DNA of 64,000 nt from Halobacteriovorax marinus SJ (GTDB lineage: Bacteria > Bdellovibrionota > Bacteriovoracia > Bacteriovoracales > Bacteriovoracaceae): positions 1,736,001 through 1,800,000 of the forward strand of contig NC_016620.1 of assembly GCF_000210915.2 (NCBI RefSeq), given 5' to 3'. This document shows, in pieces, positions 36,304-44,197 of this stretch; positions within the stretch are counted from its first letter, which is position 1, and every line of letters starts with the position of its first letter. Below the pieces are notes generated by a model. That model ran no database searches. It saw only the letters and a list, made by a program, of their open reading frames with translations, and was not told the origin of the DNA. The translations under genes were made by a program, and so were the position numbers.

Positions 36304-36885
36304 ATGAAGACTTTTTTAGCATTTTTAATTCTAATAACCTCTTTTAGCTCAAGCGCCTATGAGCCCTCATATAGTCAGCGTCGTACTATGGCCAATTACT
36401 ATAACTATAGTGAGTATAACAAGATGGCCAAGTTGCTAAAGGAAGGATACGACCCGAATGATATTATAGAGTCACCACTAGTACCTATGTCAGAAGAGTT
36501 TAGATATATTCATGGAATGTCATCTTCGAAAGTCGACTATGATATTGAAGAAGAAGTACTGGAAGTTCTAAACCTTCTTATCGAAAAAGGTGCGTATCTT
36601 GAAGCCTCCACTAAGAGTGGTGAGTTTCCAGTCTATCTTGCTTCGACTGGTAAGAAGTTGAAGATCTTACATAAAGCAGGTGCTGATATTTTTAGAAAGT
36701 TTATCGATAAAGAAGGAGTAGTCCTTCGTGCTAGAGAATACGTACGATCAGCAGAGGGACTAGATTATATGTATGAGCAGGGCTTGAAGCCTGACTGTGA
36801 TTACATTCATAAGAAGTTTAGCGAAATAGAAAATAAGTGGTACAAGCACCACTACGGAGTTGGATACAAAGAGCGTTGTCGCTAA
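36304..36885 (+). CDS. Secreted ankyrin-repeat-like protein
   Basis: After a signal peptide (TFLAFLILITSFSSSA), residues 35-140 show the helix-turn-helix pattern of ankyrin repeats: MAKLLKEGYDPNDI, VLNLLIEKGAYLEASTKSGEFPVYLAS and LKILHKAGADIF. About three repeats can be counted. Periplasmic ankyrin proteins are rare but include the self-protection protein Bd3460 of Bdellovibrio, which shields the predator from its own peptidoglycan enzymes; a similar role here is speculation. GGAG precedes the ATG. Its end overlaps the convergent dehydrogenase gene by four bases. Confidence 0.75.
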   Translation: MKTFLAFLILITSFSSSAYEPSYSQRRTMANYYNYSEYNKMAKLLKEGYDPNDIIESPLVPMSEEFRYIHGMSSSKVDYDIEEEVLEVLNLLIEKGAYLEASTKSGEFPVYLASTGKKLKILHKAGADIFRKFIDKEGVVLRAREYVRSAEGLDYMYEQGLKPDCDYIHKKFSEIENKWYKHHYGVGYKERCR

Positions 36886-37784
36886 TTTTGTAAGAAGACT
36901 TCTTCTACTTGCCTTAAGGTGTCGAGGTATCTCATGCGCTCGGCCCCTATGGCAAAACCACCACAATGAGGCGTCATCACAACTCTCTCATTCTGGATTG
37001 GAAAACGGCTCGGCATTGCCTCATCACTCTCTCTATCAGGATAATTAAACCAAACATCTGAACCATAACCCAAGAGGCTTTTCTCTTTAAGGGAATTAAA
37101 GAGATCTTCTTCGTTAACGATTGATCCTCTTGCAATATTGATTAAAATCTTATCTCTCATGAGGTCTAAAATACTTTTATCAATCACTCCCCTAGTCTCA
37201 TCAGTTAGAGGCACACAAATAAAAATAATATCAGAACTCTCCACTAACTCAGTTAGTGAGCTAGTATTTATAACGTTCTCTTTCGTACTTCTTGAAAGTG
37301 CGCGTACCTCACAATTAAATGGAGCAACTAAATTTGCAATACACTTTCCAATCTCTCCATAGCCAAATATTCCGACTCTCTTATTAAACATCGAGTCCCA
37401 TGAAGTACGATCATCAAAGTTTCTTCGAGACCACCTTCCCTCTCTAAGCTTTTGATCATATTCAACAATTCGTCCAAGCAGGGATAATCCGAGAGAGAGC
37501 GCTCTCTCAGCGACAAACTTAGCGTGGATACTAGTAGAGTGAATATTTATTCCCCTCTCATTTATAAAGTTTTCATCAAAACCATTGCGCCCAGTAAAAG
37601 GGATAAATATATCTTCTAGTTTAGCGCACTTTTCTACGACATCATTCTTAAGAGAGCCAACAATTAGAGAGTTCATCTCAGTAATTCGCTCATCTTCCAC
37701 TCCATCAAGTTTGATAGCATCAAAAGAAAAGCTTCCCTCTCTATATAAATTCATTATTTTTTCTGAAAAAATTCCAACTTTCAT
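36882..37784 (-). CDS. 2-hydroxyacid dehydrogenase family protein
   Basis: The 300-residue protein has the NAD-binding motif GYGEIGK near residue 145, catalytic Arg in NIARGS near 225 and a late PHCGG with the catalytic His near 280. The N-terminal substrate domain is short and divergent, which hinders a substrate call. Candidates are reductases of glyoxylate or hydroxypyruvate, or a phosphonate/2-oxoacid enzyme. It is followed 10 bases upstream by a small membrane protein on the same strand, with which it forms an operon. Confidence 0.85.
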   Translation of the reverse strand: MKVGIFSEKIMNLYREGSFSFDAIKLDGVEDERITEMNSLIVGSLKNDVVEKCAKLEDIFIPFTGRNGFDENFINERGINIHSTSIHAKFVAERALSLGLSLLGRIVEYDQKLREGRWSRRNFDDRTSWDSMFNKRVGIFGYGEIGKCIANLVAPFNCEVRALSRSTKENVINTSSLTELVESSDIIFICVPLTDETRGVIDKSILDLMRDKILINIARGSIVNEEDLFNSLKEKSLLGYGSDVWFNYPDRESDEAMPSRFPIQNERVVMTPHCGGFAIGAERMRYLDTLRQVEEVFLQN

Positions 37785-37793
37785 TACTAGGAC

Positions 37794-38189
37794 CTACTTA
37801 AAAAACTTCATAAAAAGAGAAACACCAATTCCCCACGCTCCATTTAAGATCAATGCAAAGGGAATCATAATTAAAGAAACTTCCACTCCCTTTAGAGGGA
37901 AGACAATGAGAAGGGCCACTGCACTTGGGCCAATAGCGCCAAAGATCAAACTTCTAAACCAGTGCTTTGCACCAGTATGACTAGAAATCAAACGCCAAAT
38001 AATAATCCCCCACAAGCCACCAAAGAAAGAGAGAGAAATAATACTTGGTACACCAAGAGGTGGCACTGCTGTCATATTAAATGGAGCTCTAGGAACAAGA
38101 CCTGCCAAATAAAAAAGTCCAAAGAGACCTTGATGAAAAACTAATGTGGATAAGAAACCTGCTGCAAATGCTTTTATATAAGTCAACAT
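37794..38189 (-). CDS. Small four-helix membrane protein
   Basis: The 131-residue protein has four hydrophobic segments and short loops: FAAGFLSTLVFHQGLFGLFYLAG, IISLSFFGGLWGIIIW, SLIFGAIGPSAVALLIVF and IMIPFALILNGAWGIGVS. I recognise no named family, though similar small inner-membrane proteins are widespread. It is upstream of the dehydrogenase on the same strand, with 10 bases between them. Confidence 0.75.
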   Translation of the reverse strand: MLTYIKAFAAGFLSTLVFHQGLFGLFYLAGLVPRAPFNMTAVPPLGVPSIISLSFFGGLWGIIIWRLISSHTGAKHWFRSLIFGAIGPSAVALLIVFPLKGVEVSLIMIPFALILNGAWGIGVSLFMKFFK

Positions 38190-38347
38190 ATAGATAAACC
38201 CCTTCTTCAGACTAATTTACTTCTTATAAGACTTAAGATCAATTCTTGTATAATTTTCATACCTAGTGCTGTCTAAGATTATTCTCTTAGCAATTGGTGA
38301 TCCCCTTGCTACTTAGTCATTAAACATTTAACAAATAGGATTTATTA

Positions 38348-39154
38348 ATGGCCCATCGTTTTACTCTTGCAACTTATGCAGTGGTTTTATTCGCCCTTTC
38401 AGACTCTTCTTTAGCACTCTTTTCAAATTATAGATTTGGTCTCACTCCAAAATGGATCAGACAATGTGAAAAGGCCCAGAAAAAAGAGGTCGATCACCTA
38501 CTTGGCGATTTAAACGGATGTAACTCTAAAGGCTATATGGGCTACAAAGACGATCTGTCTTATTACTCAGTAATGGATGAAGACGGAACATATACATTCA
38601 ATGGTATTAGGAGCGTTCACGTTGTTGTTACGGATGTAAAGCTAGATAGAAAAGCTCCTGACTACGGTTCTTGTACATCTAAAATGTGCTATAGGGCCTA
38701 TGTTTATATAAATGGTGATGAGAATACTGGTAACCATATCGCAACTTGGGTCACGAGCCCAGGTAGACCATGGTACGATGGTTCAGGCGGAAACTACACA
38801 CCTGAGTCTCTCTATGTTTATCAAAATAATCCAATGGAAAATCAAAATGAGAATGGATACTTCCACCTCCAACAAGATGGAGAGATGGGACTTGGTGGAG
38901 ATGTAACTGATCGTATTCCAGGCTACTTTGTTATGGATCACTATAGAAATACAGAGAATGAAGATATGCCTTGGGCCACTTTCTATCACTTGGGAATTGC
39001 TTTTCACTCTTCAAAGTATGTGAGTGGAAGCATTGACTCTCACGGCTGTACACGCCTTAAGCATATAGAAGCAAAGAAGATGAATTTCTTAGCAAGACAC
39101 GTAAAGAGAAACTTCACTGTTGAAACACGCTATACTGATAGAAGTCGTTTCTAG
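38348..39154 (+). CDS. L,D-transpeptidase (YkuD-type) with signal peptide
   Basis: The C-terminal half holds the YkuD active-site motif SHGCTRL, with catalytic Cys234 and the preceding His220. The N-terminus is a signal peptide (YAVVLFALSDSSLA). Such enzymes form 3-3 crosslinks in peptidoglycan or attach proteins or D-amino acids to it in the periplasm. A family expansion of L,D-transpeptidases is known in Bdellovibrio, where they remodel prey and self walls. There is no LysM or peptidoglycan-binding domain; residues 85-135 contain a CxxxxC pair. AGGATT precedes the ATG. Confidence 0.9.
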   Translation: MAHRFTLATYAVVLFALSDSSLALFSNYRFGLTPKWIRQCEKAQKKEVDHLLGDLNGCNSKGYMGYKDDLSYYSVMDEDGTYTFNGIRSVHVVVTDVKLDRKAPDYGSCTSKMCYRAYVYINGDENTGNHIATWVTSPGRPWYDGSGGNYTPESLYVYQNNPMENQNENGYFHLQQDGEMGLGGDVTDRIPGYFVMDHYRNTENEDMPWATFYHLGIAFHSSKYVSGSIDSHGCTRLKHIEAKKMNFLARHVKRNFTVETRYTDRSRF

Positions 39155-39168
39155 CTTGGAGAAGAAAA

Positions 39169-39576
39169 TTGAAAGAGCCAAATATATCTATAGAGCTACG
39201 TGAATTAATGCAAAAGTATGAGGATCAATATCCTCATGGAATGATTTGCACAGGAGTACATGCTCCGACAACTCCCCACAAAACTGTCCATACAACTTTT
39301 GGAGGTTTTAATTCCCGTGACGTTCTTGAAAGCTCACTTGCCAATCCCCAGGCCATAGATAATTTTCTAGAATTGATAAAAGTATTTTCTAATAAAGAAA
39401 TCATTCAAGTCATGAATAAACTTATTCTTGAAGACAGAGTGCCTAAATCACTTATTCAAAGTGAAACGCTAGATAGCCTCATTATGCACGATCTTCTACA
39501 GGTAGAAGAAGAGGAAGTCCTCATTACAGGTAAAGGGCGAATCTTCATGCTAAGTATCTTCTCCATTGTGAGTTAA
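39169..39576 (+). CDS. Hypothetical cytoplasmic protein
   Basis: The 135 residues start at a TTG that has GGAGAAG just upstream. No signal peptide, membrane segment or known motif is visible. It has a conserved-looking middle (GMICTGVHAPTTPHKTVHTTFGG) and a helical C-terminal half. It lies 14 bases after the L,D-transpeptidase and one base before the ASCH gene, so all three are probably one operon. Confidence 0.72.
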   Translation: MKEPNISIELRELMQKYEDQYPHGMICTGVHAPTTPHKTVHTTFGGFNSRDVLESSLANPQAIDNFLELIKVFSNKEIIQVMNKLILEDRVPKSLIQSETLDSLIMHDLLQVEEEEVLITGKGRIFMLSIFSIVS

Positions 39577-39577
39577 A

Positions 39578-39931
39578 ATGAAGAAGTACCCTGCGATCTC
39601 TATCGTCTCACCTAATGGAGAAAATATTGCCAGAGGAATCAAGACTATTGAAGTTAGATCATGGAAACCAACAATTGATCTAAATACTGATCTCGTCATT
39701 GTTGAGAATGAAATCTTTCTTCGAGGTCTTGGTCAAACAGATCCAAATGCAAGGGCTGTCGCCATCGTAAAGATTAGGAATATTAGAGAATTTACTGAAG
39801 ACGATATTCAAGCGGCCTGTGCCTCATATTGGCAAGAGGGATATTACTCTTGGGAGCTCTATGATATCCGCCCCCTTAGCACTAAACCAAAGGTTATGGC
39901 CAAGAGAGGGATATACGAGGTCTCAATCTAA
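39578..39931 (+). CDS. ASCH-domain protein
   Basis: The 117-residue protein matches the ASCH fold in outline: an early KTIEVRSWKP strand (the family's GxKxxExRxw block), then a beta-barrel rhythm with ARAVAIVKIRNI, and a late WELYDIRPL. ASCH proteins are thought to bind or act on RNA or modified nucleosides. The ATG lies one base after the stop of the preceding gene, which indicates coupled translation. Confidence 0.8.
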   Translation: MKKYPAISIVSPNGENIARGIKTIEVRSWKPTIDLNTDLVIVENEIFLRGLGQTDPNARAVAIVKIRNIREFTEDDIQAACASYWQEGYYSWELYDIRPLSTKPKVMAKRGIYEVSI

Positions 39932-39935
39932 ATTC

Positions 39936-40982
39936 TTAGAGATTAAGTGAATTCATATCAATAACATAACGGTGTGCTGGATTACTCTTTTGTAAACTCT
40001 CCCACGCCTTATTAATTTCCAAAGCAGTGATGGTCTCAACTTCAGGAAGGATTCCATGTTCTGCACAGAAGTCCAAGACTTCTTGAGTTTCTTTAACTCC
40101 TCCAATAAGAGAGCCTGAAATTCTTCTTCTTCCAAAGATCAGAGGTAGAGTCTGAGGCTCTTCCATTGCACCAATTTGCCCAACAACAACTAGAGAGCCA
40201 TCAATATCTAAAAGAGGTGTATAGATATTGAAGTCATGCTTTACAGGAACTGTATCTAAAATAAAATCAAAGCTATTTGAGGCCTTCTCCATTGCAGAGG
40301 CATCTGTTGAGACAAGTATTCCTTTTGCTCCAATTGCCTTTGCACTCTCAAGCTTATCCTTTGACCTTGTGATTACTGTTACCTCAGCACCCATGGCCAC
40401 TGCAAGCTTTACTCCCATGTGTCCAAGTCCACCAAGACCAATAACTCCCACTCTTGTTCCCTTAGTCACATTCCACTTCTTTAGTGGCGAGTACGTTGTA
40501 ATTCCTGCACATAGAATTGGAGCGGCCTTAGAGATATCTAACTGCTTTGGAACGTTTACAACAAACTCTTCTCTTACAACGATATGCTTGGAGTAACCAC
40601 CTTGAGTGATGCTTCCATCGACTCTATCCTTTGAACCGTAGGTCGCAGTAAAGCCATTACTACAGAATTGCTCTTCATGGCCCTTACACTGCTTACACTC
40701 TTGGCAACTATCTACCATACAGCCAACACCAACGTGATCACCAACTTTAAAAGTCTTCACATCAGCGCCAACTCCAACAACTTTTCCTATAATTTCATGC
40801 CCAGGAATGAGCGGATAAGGCTGCTCTCCCCAGTCACCATTTATTGTGTGTAAGTCAGAATGACAAATTCCACTAAATAGGATTTCAATACTGACATCAT
40901 TTGAGCGCAGCTCTCTTCTTTCAAAATGGTATGGAACTAACTCTTCACTCACTCCGTGAGCAGCGTAGCCGATTGTCTTCAT
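39936..40982 (-). CDS. Zinc-dependent NAD(P) alcohol dehydrogenase (cinnamyl/aldehyde reductase type)
   Basis: The 348-residue medium-chain dehydrogenase has the catalytic zinc Cys in GICHSDLH, the following PGHEIIG, the structural zinc cluster in CQECKQCKGHEEQFC, and the cofactor motif GLGGLGHMG. It resembles the YjgB/AdhA/CAD group, which reduces aldehydes such as cinnamaldehyde or short-chain aldehydes with NADPH. The cofactor and true substrate cannot be fixed by eye. It converges on the ASCH gene with four bases between the ends. AAAGGAGA precedes the ATG. Confidence 0.92.
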   Translation of the reverse strand: MKTIGYAAHGVSEELVPYHFERRELRSNDVSIEILFSGICHSDLHTINGDWGEQPYPLIPGHEIIGKVVGVGADVKTFKVGDHVGVGCMVDSCQECKQCKGHEEQFCSNGFTATYGSKDRVDGSITQGGYSKHIVVREEFVVNVPKQLDISKAAPILCAGITTYSPLKKWNVTKGTRVGVIGLGGLGHMGVKLAVAMGAEVTVITRSKDKLESAKAIGAKGILVSTDASAMEKASNSFDFILDTVPVKHDFNIYTPLLDIDGSLVVVGQIGAMEEPQTLPLIFGRRRISGSLIGGVKETQEVLDFCAEHGILPEVETITALEINKAWESLQKSNPAHRYVIDMNSLNL

Positions 40983-41142
40983 GCTATCTCCTTTCTTTTA
41001 ATTTCTTATTTCCCTCACTATACACCCTCCACAAAATATTGCAGGGTTTTCTTATTCTTGTCTGGCCTTGCCATTCAACTTTTACGTCCATTCTTTAAAT
41101 TTTCACTCGACTCAAAATTATCTATTCCCTTACTTTAGTAAG

Positions 41143-41171
41143 TTGCCATATTTGGCAACAGATGATATAAT
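41143..41171 (+). promoter_or_regulatory. Promoter and overlapping operator of the XRE regulator
   Basis: TTGCCA (41143-41148) and TATAAT (41166-41171) stand 17 bases apart. The palindrome TTGCCATATTTGGCAA (41143-41158) overlaps the -35 hexamer and the spacer, so a bound repressor would block polymerase. Autoregulation by the downstream helix-turn-helix protein is likely. Confidence 0.7.
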
Positions 41172-41225
41172 GACCGATGAAAGACTCTTATGTTGGCGTT
41201 ATCAATGCATATAGAAGGAGTTAAG

Positions 41226-41528
41226 ATGGTCATCCCTAAAGAGAAAGAATTAAAAAGTATTTCTAAGAAACTCACTCGCACCCAAGGGACATTGATGCTC
41301 CCAAATAACCCTACTCCACTTGAAAAATTTAGATGGGATATTTGCCAGATGTTTTTGAAGTACAAAATCGAGCACAACTTAACTCAAAAAGAATTGGCCG
41401 AAAGGATTGGCATAGATAAAGCGAAGATGAGTAAGATTTTAAGACATAGGATAGATGAGTTTTCAACAGATAGACTGATTAAACTTTTCTTTATAGTTGA
41501 ACCAAACTTAACTTTAGAGGTTTGCTAA
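41226..41528 (+). CDS. XRE-family helix-turn-helix protein, antitoxin-like
   Basis: The 100-residue protein has a clear helix-turn-helix: LTQKELAERIGIDKAKMSKIL near residues 58-80. Its size and single domain resemble HigA-type antitoxins, but no toxin gene is adjacent: the upstream 240 bases hold no plausible frame and the downstream gene is on the other strand. The ATG at 41226 with AAGGAG is chosen over an earlier ATG in frame. It is probably a stand-alone regulator or orphan antitoxin under its own palindromic promoter. Confidence 0.83.
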   Translation: MVIPKEKELKSISKKLTRTQGTLMLPNNPTPLEKFRWDICQMFLKYKIEHNLTQKELAERIGIDKAKMSKILRHRIDEFSTDRLIKLFFIVEPNLTLEVC

Positions 41529-41529
41529 T

Positions 41530-42261
41530 CTAACCTGCCCACTCGTATTCATAATGTGGGCGGTGTGCTTTTCCAAGAATTTGATAAATCTCTTCTCTTG
41601 ATTTTCTCTCTGGGCTTAGCCAAGCATCTATCATATTCTCTTCAAGAAATATTGGACAACGGTCGTGTCCCATTTGCTCTATTTCTTTAGGGGGATCATC
41701 TGTGATAAGGGCAAAAGAATGAAAGAAAATATTCTTATCTTCACTCTGCCAAAAATCGTAGAGGCAAGGTGCCCACATGATTTCATAATCCTCTGGCGAG
41801 AAGTTGATTAATCTCTTATCTCCTTTATCACTTACCCACTCAAAGAATTTGATAAAGGGAAAGAGTCCGTGACTTCTCATGAAAAGTCCTTCCCAAGTTT
41901 TCCTCTTCTCTAGGGAGTCAACTCTTGCATTGAAGACATTGTACTTAGAAGGAATCTCCTCCTTACTGTGTGCTGGTCGAACACGGTAGCGCATGGGTCT
42001 AATCACTCGTTTATTATTTTCTAAAACGATCACCGGTGCAAATACTCCAGGATAAACTCTTCCATCGTCTTCAGGTGTTTTAAATAACTCTCCCTTGGGC
42101 ACTCTCTTTAATCCCATCACTTTTTTGAACTCATCTGGCCCTAGAGCGTTTGCATACTCTCTCATATTCTTTAATTGATGGAAGGCGGCCACATCGATTT
42201 GGGAGTGAAATCTTGCAGCAAGATTCTTTATATTTTTATCAATTTGAACGCTAAAGCACAT
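41530..42261 (-). CDS. SOS response-associated peptidase (SRAP/YedK/HMCES family)
   Basis: The protein starts with Met-Cys, and Cys2 is the residue that crosslinks to abasic sites in single-stranded DNA. Further family marks are FNARVDSL, FFEW and HDRCPIFL followed by WL near the C-terminus. At 243 residues it is slightly longer than typical YedK (222). It is divergent from umuDC across an 84-base gap and so is likely part of the same DNA-damage response. A linear start is set by Cys2: any other start would lose function. Confidence 0.87.
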   Translation of the reverse strand: MCFSVQIDKNIKNLAARFHSQIDVAAFHQLKNMREYANALGPDEFKKVMGLKRVPKGELFKTPEDDGRVYPGVFAPVIVLENNKRVIRPMRYRVRPAHSKEEIPSKYNVFNARVDSLEKRKTWEGLFMRSHGLFPFIKFFEWVSDKGDKRLINFSPEDYEIMWAPCLYDFWQSEDKNIFFHSFALITDDPPKEIEQMGHDRCPIFLEENMIDAWLSPERKSREEIYQILGKAHRPHYEYEWAG

Positions 42262-42308
42262 CTTTAAGTCTCCGAATTCATAGGAATTAATTACCTAACG
42301 CGTCACAG

Positions 42309-42338
42309 AGTTACGCATAACTTACGCACGTGTATAAT
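42309..42338 (+). promoter_or_regulatory. Candidate SOS operator and promoter of umuDC
   Basis: AGTTACGCATAACT (42309-42322) is an inverted repeat with arms AGTTA/TAACT. It overlaps the -35 position for the perfect -10 TATAAT at 42333-42338. The site is between the divergent SRAP and umuDC genes. A LexA-type repressor site is inferred from position; it is not an exact copy of any operator I can name. Confidence 0.5.
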
Positions 42339-42345
42339 AGAGCTT

Positions 42346-42777
42346 GTGAATATTATCCAAGTTTTTAAACCTAAATTCAATGAACAGCAAAAAGGCCTCC
42401 CCCTTTACTGTGGAGAGCTCTCCTGTGGCCTCTTTGGAATTAGTGACGACTTTGTCGAGAGCTATCTCTCCTTGGATGAGCTCTTTATGCGCAACCGAGA
42501 GTCAACTTTCTTTGTGCGCGCAAGCGGGGACTCCATGCTTCCTGAGATAAAGAATGGAGATATTCTCATAGTGGATCGATCCTATAAGGTTTTGGATCAA
42601 TCCATTGTCGCCGTTTTTCACAATGGCAATCCACTATGTAAGAAGTTTTTGCAAAGAGAGAATCATATTCTCCTTCGATCACTTAATAAGAAGTACTCAG
42701 ATATCCAAATTTGTGATGATGACGAGCTTCAGGTTTTTGGAGTTGTGATCGGAGTGGCAAGGGACTTTAGAAAATGA
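42346..42777 (+). CDS. umuD: UmuD-like mutagenesis protein (S24 self-cleaving)
   Basis: The 143-residue protein has the self-cleavage site Cys27-Gly28, aligned with E. coli C24-G25, catalytic Ser63 in ASGDSM and Lys99 in LCKKF. After cleavage it would activate DNA polymerase V for translesion synthesis. The start is a GTG just 7 bases after the -10 box at 42333-42338, so the mRNA may be leaderless. The stop overlaps the umuC start by four bases. Confidence 0.92.
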   Translation: MNIIQVFKPKFNEQQKGLPLYCGELSCGLFGISDDFVESYLSLDELFMRNRESTFFVRASGDSMLPEIKNGDILIVDRSYKVLDQSIVAVFHNGNPLCKKFLQRENHILLRSLNKKYSDIQICDDDELQVFGVVIGVARDFRK

Positions 42778-44042
42778 AAGAGCTCTCCTTTGCTCTTATC
42801 GATTGCAATTCTTTCTACTGCTCCTGCGAGCGCATCTTTCGCCCGGAGCTAGAGGGTAGGCCAGTGATTGTTCTCTCCAATAATGATGGTTGTGCCATTG
42901 CCAGAACTCCTGAAGCCAAGGCACTTGGAATAAAAATGGGAGACCCCTTTTTTAAAATAAAGAAGTTCTGCGAAGAAAATGAAGTTAGTGTATTTTCTTC
43001 CAATTTTGCTCTCTATACAAATATCTCCTCCAGAGTGATGAATACGATCATCAAAGAGTGCGCCAAGGTTCAAGTCTATTCTGTAGATGAAGCCTTTGCC
43101 GACTTTTCAGGAATAGAGAATAAGAGGGAGTTTGGCCTTCACTTAAAGACAATCATTAAAGAGAATATTGGTATTCCAGTTGGAGTAGGCATTGGCCCAA
43201 CTAAGGTTCTGGCAAAGCTTGCTAATCATATTGCAAAGAAGTCTACTAAAGCAGGGGGCGTTGTAGATTTAAGTGAGCAGAAGTGGCAAGATGTCGCTCT
43301 CAAGATGACTCCTATTGAAGATGTTTGGGGCATTGGACGGGCCAGTGCAAGCAAACTCTCCTCTCTAGGAATACGCAGTGCCTATGATTTTAAAGTCTTC
43401 AAGGATGAAAAACTAATTAAGCGTGTCTTTACCAAGGTAGGACTTCAGATAAAGCATGAGTTGATGGGTATTCCATGCTTTGACTTTGAAATGGATATTG
43501 CAGCTAAAAAAGAGATTATGTGCTCTCGAACTTTTGGCAATAATTTGCAAACACTCAAAGATCTAAAAGAGTCTATGGCAAATTATATTAGTAGTGCAGC
43601 TCAAAAAATGAGAGGACAAAATTCCATGTGCACAGAGCTCTCTATCTTTGCGCGAACAAATCCCCACACTAACGCCCCTCAATTCTATCTCTATCAACGA
43701 GCCAAACTTGTAAATCCAACGAGTGATACGAGAAAGCTTATTGCCGAGGCCTTTGAACTCTTAGAGAGAAGCTTTAAAGAGGGTTATCAGTACCGAAAAG
43801 CAGGAGTAAAACTATCTAATTTTCACTCTAGCGATGAACTTCAAATTGATCTCTTCTCTCCCGCAGACTCTCTACTAGATATTAAACTCATGAATACTAT
43901 TGATCATATCAATTCACTAGAGGGAGATGGAGCAATTAAGCTTGGGGCCTGTGGTATTAGCGATAGAGCGTGGCGAATGAATCGAGAGTATAAGTCTCCT
44001 CGCTACACAACTTCATGGGATGAGCTTCCTAAATTTATGTAG
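42774..44042 (+). CDS. umuC: UmuC-like translesion DNA polymerase V subunit
   Basis: The Y-family polymerase begins ALIDCNSFYCSCER with Asp10 as a metal ligand and carries Asp105-Glu106 in YSVDEAFADFS. Helix-hairpin-helix residues (WGIGRASASKLSSLGI) and the C-terminal little-finger part are complete. At 422 residues it equals the E. coli enzyme (422). It forms an operon with umuD. Its final codons run close to a tiny convergent membrane protein gene. Confidence 0.95.
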   Translation: MKELSFALIDCNSFYCSCERIFRPELEGRPVIVLSNNDGCAIARTPEAKALGIKMGDPFFKIKKFCEENEVSVFSSNFALYTNISSRVMNTIIKECAKVQVYSVDEAFADFSGIENKREFGLHLKTIIKENIGIPVGVGIGPTKVLAKLANHIAKKSTKAGGVVDLSEQKWQDVALKMTPIEDVWGIGRASASKLSSLGIRSAYDFKVFKDEKLIKRVFTKVGLQIKHELMGIPCFDFEMDIAAKKEIMCSRTFGNNLQTLKDLKESMANYISSAAQKMRGQNSMCTELSIFARTNPHTNAPQFYLYQRAKLVNPTSDTRKLIAEAFELLERSFKEGYQYRKAGVKLSNFHSSDELQIDLFSPADSLLDIKLMNTIDHINSLEGDGAIKLGACGISDRAWRMNREYKSPRYTTSWDELPKFM

Positions 44043-44048
44043 GAGAGC

Positions 44049-44180
44049 CTATTGCTCTTCTGTCGTAATATCTACAGCAGGTGAAGGGCGGTACTTATAA
44101 TAGGCACTAATGCCAAAGAGGATGATTGTTATTCCCACTAAGAATTTAAGAATTAATTTTAGAGTTTCATTAGTGTCCAT
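44049..44180 (-). CDS. Tiny single-helix membrane protein
   Basis: A 43-codon frame starts at the ATG at 44180 behind AAAGG. It encodes a single membrane segment (LKFLVGITIILFGISAYY) followed by a short polar tail. No family is recognised. It lies six bases from the end of umuC on the opposite strand and 17 bases after the start side of the HAD lipoprotein gene's end, on the same strand as that gene. Confidence 0.5.
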   Translation of the reverse strand: MDTNETLKLILKFLVGITIILFGISAYYKYRPSPAVDITTEEQ

Positions 44181-44197
44181 AACAACCTTTAATCAAC

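Noticed and set aside
41170-41214. Short frame MTDERLLCWRYQCI upstream of the XRE gene
   Set aside because: Its ATG overlaps the -10 box, so it would not be on the transcript; no ribosome binding site.
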